Of a DNA stretch of 64,000 bases, positions 61,687 to 64,000 are shown piece by piece (the stretch's first letter is position 1; each line of letters opens with the position of its first letter). Source of the DNA: Flexivirga endophytica (lineage in GTDB: Bacteria > Actinomycetota > Actinomycetes > Actinomycetales > Dermatophilaceae); NCBI RefSeq assembly GCF_014640635.1, contig NZ_BMHI01000004.1, positions 310,001-374,000 of the forward strand, written 5' to 3'. The notes beneath the pieces are model-generated. The model was given only the letters and a program-made list of their open reading frames with translations. It was not told the DNA's origin and searched no databases. A program made the translations under genes and the position numbers.

Positions 61687-62628
61687 TCACCTCTTCGATC
61701 CGGCGCTGCGCGAGCGCGACGAACTGGACTTCTTGGTCGTCCGCCGCGAGGAGGCCGACTTCTTCGCGGGGGCCTTCTTGGCTGCTGACTTCTTGGCCGG
61801 CGACTTCTTCGCGGGGGCCTTCTTGGCTGCTGTCTTCTTGGCGGGGGTCGCCTTCGCCGCGGACCTTGCGGACGCTGTCTTCTTGGCGGGGGTCGCCTTG
61901 GCCGCAGACCTTCCGGATCCTGATTTCTTGGCGGGAGTCGACTTCGCCGCGGACTTTCCAGATCCCGACTTCTTGGCTGGGCGCGACTTGGCCGCGGCAG
62001 ACTTCTTCTTCGGGCGCGGCGCCGGCTCGTCCTCGGGCTCGTCCTCGCCCTCTGGTTCGTCGTCGTCGGACGGCTCGGCCTCGTCCTCTGGTTCGTCGTC
62101 AGGTTCGGCCTCGTCGGACGGCTCGTCCTCGTCCTCGTCCTCAGGTTCGGCCTCGTCGGACGGCTCGTACTCGTCCTCGTCTTCGGCCTCGTCGGACGGC
62201 TCGTCCTCGTCCTCGTCTTCGGCCTCGTCGGACGGCTCGTCCTCGTACTCGTCGTCATACTCGTCCGTGCCTTGGTCCTCCTCATCGGAGTCCTCGTCCT
62301 CCGACCCGTTGACGACCTCGCCTTCCACGACGTCTCGACCGGAGTCGCGCAGGGACTGCGTGACGTGTTCGAGCTGCGTGGTTGCGGTCGCCAACGCGGC
62401 TGCCTTCGCGGCCTCCACCAACCTGCCGGTGATCTGTCCCTGGAGCTGCTTGAGCTCAGGATTGTTCTCCACCAGCTTCGAGCCCTGCTTGAGCAGCGCC
62501 TGCGGGTTGGTGGCGATCCGCTGGCCGGCCAGCATGCTTCCGAGGGCGATGGCCAGTTTGAGCTTTCCGGTTTTGCCGAGCAGATATCCGCTGGCCACGC
62601 CGACGGCGATCTTGGTCTTTGCGCTCAT
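61687..62628 (-). CDS. Acidic-repeat/histone-H1-like tailed protein (gas-vesicle operon)
   Basis: 313 aa from the ATG at 62628 (GAGGAGACG). N-terminal helical domain (IAVGVASGYLLGKTGKLKLAIALG, residues 6-90), central acidic repeats (EPSDEAEDED units, about 110-195), then about 110 residues of Lys/Ala/Pro/Ser repeats (AKKTPAKK-like) resembling histone H1 tails. First gene of the gas-vesicle operon in this window. An alternative start at 62649. Such proteins are sometimes mislabelled DNA primase. Function unknown. Confidence 0.72.
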   Translation of the reverse strand: MSAKTKIAVGVASGYLLGKTGKLKLAIALGSMLAGQRIATNPQALLKQGSKLVENNPELKQLQGQITGRLVEAAKAAALATATTQLEHVTQSLRDSGRDVVEGEVVNGSEDEDSDEEDQGTDEYDDEYEDEPSDEAEDEDEDEPSDEAEDEDEYEPSDEAEPEDEDEDEPSDEAEPDDEPEDEAEPSDDDEPEGEDEPEDEPAPRPKKKSAAAKSRPAKKSGSGKSAAKSTPAKKSGSGRSAAKATPAKKTASARSAAKATPAKKTAAKKAPAKKSPAKKSAAKKAPAKKSASSRRTTKKSSSSRSRSAGSKR

Positions 62629-62727
62629 CGTCTCCTCGATCCTTGTCATTCATCGCACCCACGCGGTGTCAATGGTGTTTTCCGAACGACGGTTGTCCGT
62701 TCCGCCGCACACAGCTCTGGACCTTCC

Positions 62728-62751
62728 ATACCCAGCCGCGTCCGCAACTAC
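62728..62751 (-). promoter_or_regulatory. Weak SigB/SigF-like promoter candidate of the gas-vesicle operon
   Basis: Reverse strand GTAG (62751-62748), 14-bp spacer, GGGTAT (62733-62728), about 100 bp upstream of the first operon ATG. The -35 is imperfect. The rest of the 440-bp gap 62650-63089 contains no gene I can support. Confidence 0.3.
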
Positions 62752-63089
62752 ACGTCCCGTCGAACGCACTGTCTTCAGCTGAAGGCGAGCCTGGCCGCGT
62801 CGACCGGCCGGTCGCGGGGTGTGGAGATCGCCCGGAGGGACGTGGTGTCTCGGGAGAGGTCGCGAGATCCAATAATCGATTGGTACGACTGACGATTCAC
62901 CGCAAGGATGTAAACCTCCACGGGCGCGCTGGAGACGCCTTCGCTGGTTCACAGGCCTCTTCGGCCGTCAACCACCCCGACGTGTATGACGGACGGCGAG
63001 CGGCGTAGCTCAGGGGTCAGCGGGCGAGAAGGCCGACAACGGTGTTCAGCACTGCCCGGGCAACGGGGAGCTCTCGGCTCCGAGGCGTT

Positions 63090-63851
63090 CTACCGACTTC
63101 TGTCGGTGGCCGGCACGTCTCCGGCACTGAGGACCTGTGCGGCGGTCAGGGTGCCGTCGGCGAGCTGGGCGGCAACCTGGGACAAGCGGCTCTGAGTGCG
63201 ACGGGCGTAGGCACGCAATGAGCGGAATGCGTGGTCCATGTCGGTCGCGCCCGAGGCGGATAGGATGCCCTTGGCCTGCTCGACGATGAGGCGGCTGCTG
63301 AGCGCTCCTTCGAGTTGGGTGACCAGGACACTGCGGTGGTGGATCGCCCGCTCGGACAGGATGCCGATCGTTGCCACGTCCGCCAGTGCCCGCGCGACGC
63401 CCAGGTCGGCGTCGGGCATGGCTCCGGTGCGAGTGCGGAAAAGGTTCATTGCGCCGATGATTTCGTCGCGAAGTCGCATCGGGACGGCGTCCACGGCGCG
63501 GAAGTCCTGTTCCGCGGCTGCCGGCACGAAGCGTGGCCACTGCTCGGCGCGTTCTGTCAGGTCGGGGACCGACACCGGCTCCCCGGAGCTGACGCAGTCG
63601 ACGCAGGGTCCCTCGTTGGCCTGTTGCTGGAAGAGCTCCAGCAATCGCGTGTGTTCACTCGTGGAGGCCATCACCCGCAGCCCGCCGCGGGGGTCGACCA
63701 GGAGGATGCCGGCCGCGTCGGCGCGCAGCAACTCCGCGCAGTGCTCGACGAGGTCCTGGAGCAGGTCGGTGATGTCGTAGTCGCTGACGAGGGTGTCGGA
63801 CAGCCCCACGAACGCCCGCACGAGCTGCTTTTCGCGATCTGGTGTAGTCAT
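63090..63851 (-). CDS. GAF-ANTAR regulator
   Basis: 253 aa from ATG 63851. GAF domain (about 15-160, AAGILLVDPRGGLRVMASTSEH) followed by an ANTAR RNA-binding domain (ALSSRLIVEQAKGILSASGATDMDHAFRSLRAYAR, about 185-240). ANTAR proteins act by antitermination at two-stem RNA targets. Signal unknown. No recognised target in the window, although the structured leaders could be tested. Confidence 0.85.
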   Translation of the reverse strand: MTTPDREKQLVRAFVGLSDTLVSDYDITDLLQDLVEHCAELLRADAAGILLVDPRGGLRVMASTSEHTRLLELFQQQANEGPCVDCVSSGEPVSVPDLTERAEQWPRFVPAAAEQDFRAVDAVPMRLRDEIIGAMNLFRTRTGAMPDADLGVARALADVATIGILSERAIHHRSVLVTQLEGALSSRLIVEQAKGILSASGATDMDHAFRSLRAYARRTQSRLSQVAAQLADGTLTAAQVLSAGDVPATDRSR

Positions 63852-63939
63852 GGCGTCTCCTGTGCATCCCACCGGTGCAGGTTCGTCTTCGAGTCTAGAT
63901 GTGCGTCCTGTCGTGACCTTTTGCTCATGGAGTCGTCTG

Positions 63940-64000
63940 TCACGGTGGGTCCGGGTCGTCGGCTTGCAGGACGAGACGGCGCGCGACGATGTCGGCGGAC
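63940..64000 (-). CDS. Partial C-terminus of a possible ANTAR-type protein
   Basis: Minus-strand open frame entering from beyond the window end and stopping at 63940-63942; the last residues read ADIVARRLVLQADDPDPP, similar to the C-terminal end of ANTAR proteins. Only 20 codons are visible, so the call is tentative. Confidence 0.35.
   Translation of the reverse strand, partial: SADIVARRLVLQADDPDPP

Noticed and set aside
63000..63040. tRNA-like stretch (GGCGTAGCTCAGGGGTCAG)
   Set aside because: Resembles a tRNA D-arm region, but no anticodon arm, T arm or acceptor pairing follows, so it is not a tRNA gene.

Overview
The window is high-GC actinobacterial DNA (strong G/C third positions, GTG starts, ATGA and 1-bp gene overlaps, many SigB/SigF-like promoters). 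The genus cannot be fixed from the sequence alone. The first half is a C1-assimilation island: hexulose-6-phosphate synthase and two 6-phospho-3-hexuloisomerases (ribulose monophosphate, RuMP, cycle), with fructose-bisphosphate aldolase, phosphofructokinase, transaldolase, transketolase, glucose-6-phosphate dehydrogenase and both Entner-Doudoroff enzymes. This indicates a Gram-positive RuMP methylotroph or formaldehyde user.

Layout. 0-10.4 kb: fba-pfkA, the isomerase-synthase pair flanked by two paralogous kinase-like/LuxR regulators, then tal-dipeptidase and zwf. 10.5-11 kb: an IdeR/DtxR remnant lacking its metal-sensing middle. 11-15.6 kb: thiO-S-G-E-C under a TPP riboswitch with a 16-codon leader ORF. 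16-22.3 kb: pqqB, edd-eda, second isomerase, transketolase. 22.4-28.9 kb: two paralogous GAF/LytTR regulators, KatG, and a SatP-type permease. 29.3-34.7 kb: a cupredoxin-like protein, a PQQ-dependent alcohol dehydrogenase with the lanthanide-type D-x-D signature and no signal peptide, pqqA-C-D-E, an MntP-like exporter and a Cys-rich mini-protein.

The most interesting regulatory signal is a repeated heptamer, TGARCGG, occurring as direct repeats exactly 21 bp apart (two helical turns, the geometry LytTR proteins use). It lies upstream of pqqB, the second LytTR gene, the SatP-like permease and the PQQ-dehydrogenase/pqq operon. These loci together look like one PQQ/alcohol-oxidation regulon governed by the LytTR pair.

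34.7-56.7 kb is a stress/redox island: GH15 hydrolase, SDR, GMC oxidoreductase with a gluconate-dehydrogenase subunit-3 protein, TPP enzyme, enolase-superfamily enzyme, a YqcI/DUF1989 pair, hemerythrin, FAD/Fe-S oxidase, a SigB/SigF-family sigma factor, KatE catalase (N-terminal frameshift), desaturase and a DUF2231 membrane protein. At least seven promoters match GTTT/GTTG-N14-16-GGGTA, suggesting that the local sigma factor controls much of the island.

56.7-62.6 kb is a minus-strand gas-vesicle operon (three GvpA/J/S-type proteins, two GvpF/L, GvpG, GvpO, GvpK) preceded by two proteins with extremely acidic repeats. The window closes with a GAF-ANTAR antitermination regulator and the tail of what may be a second one. 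I saw no rRNA, complete tRNA, CRISPR array, insertion sequence or phage gene.
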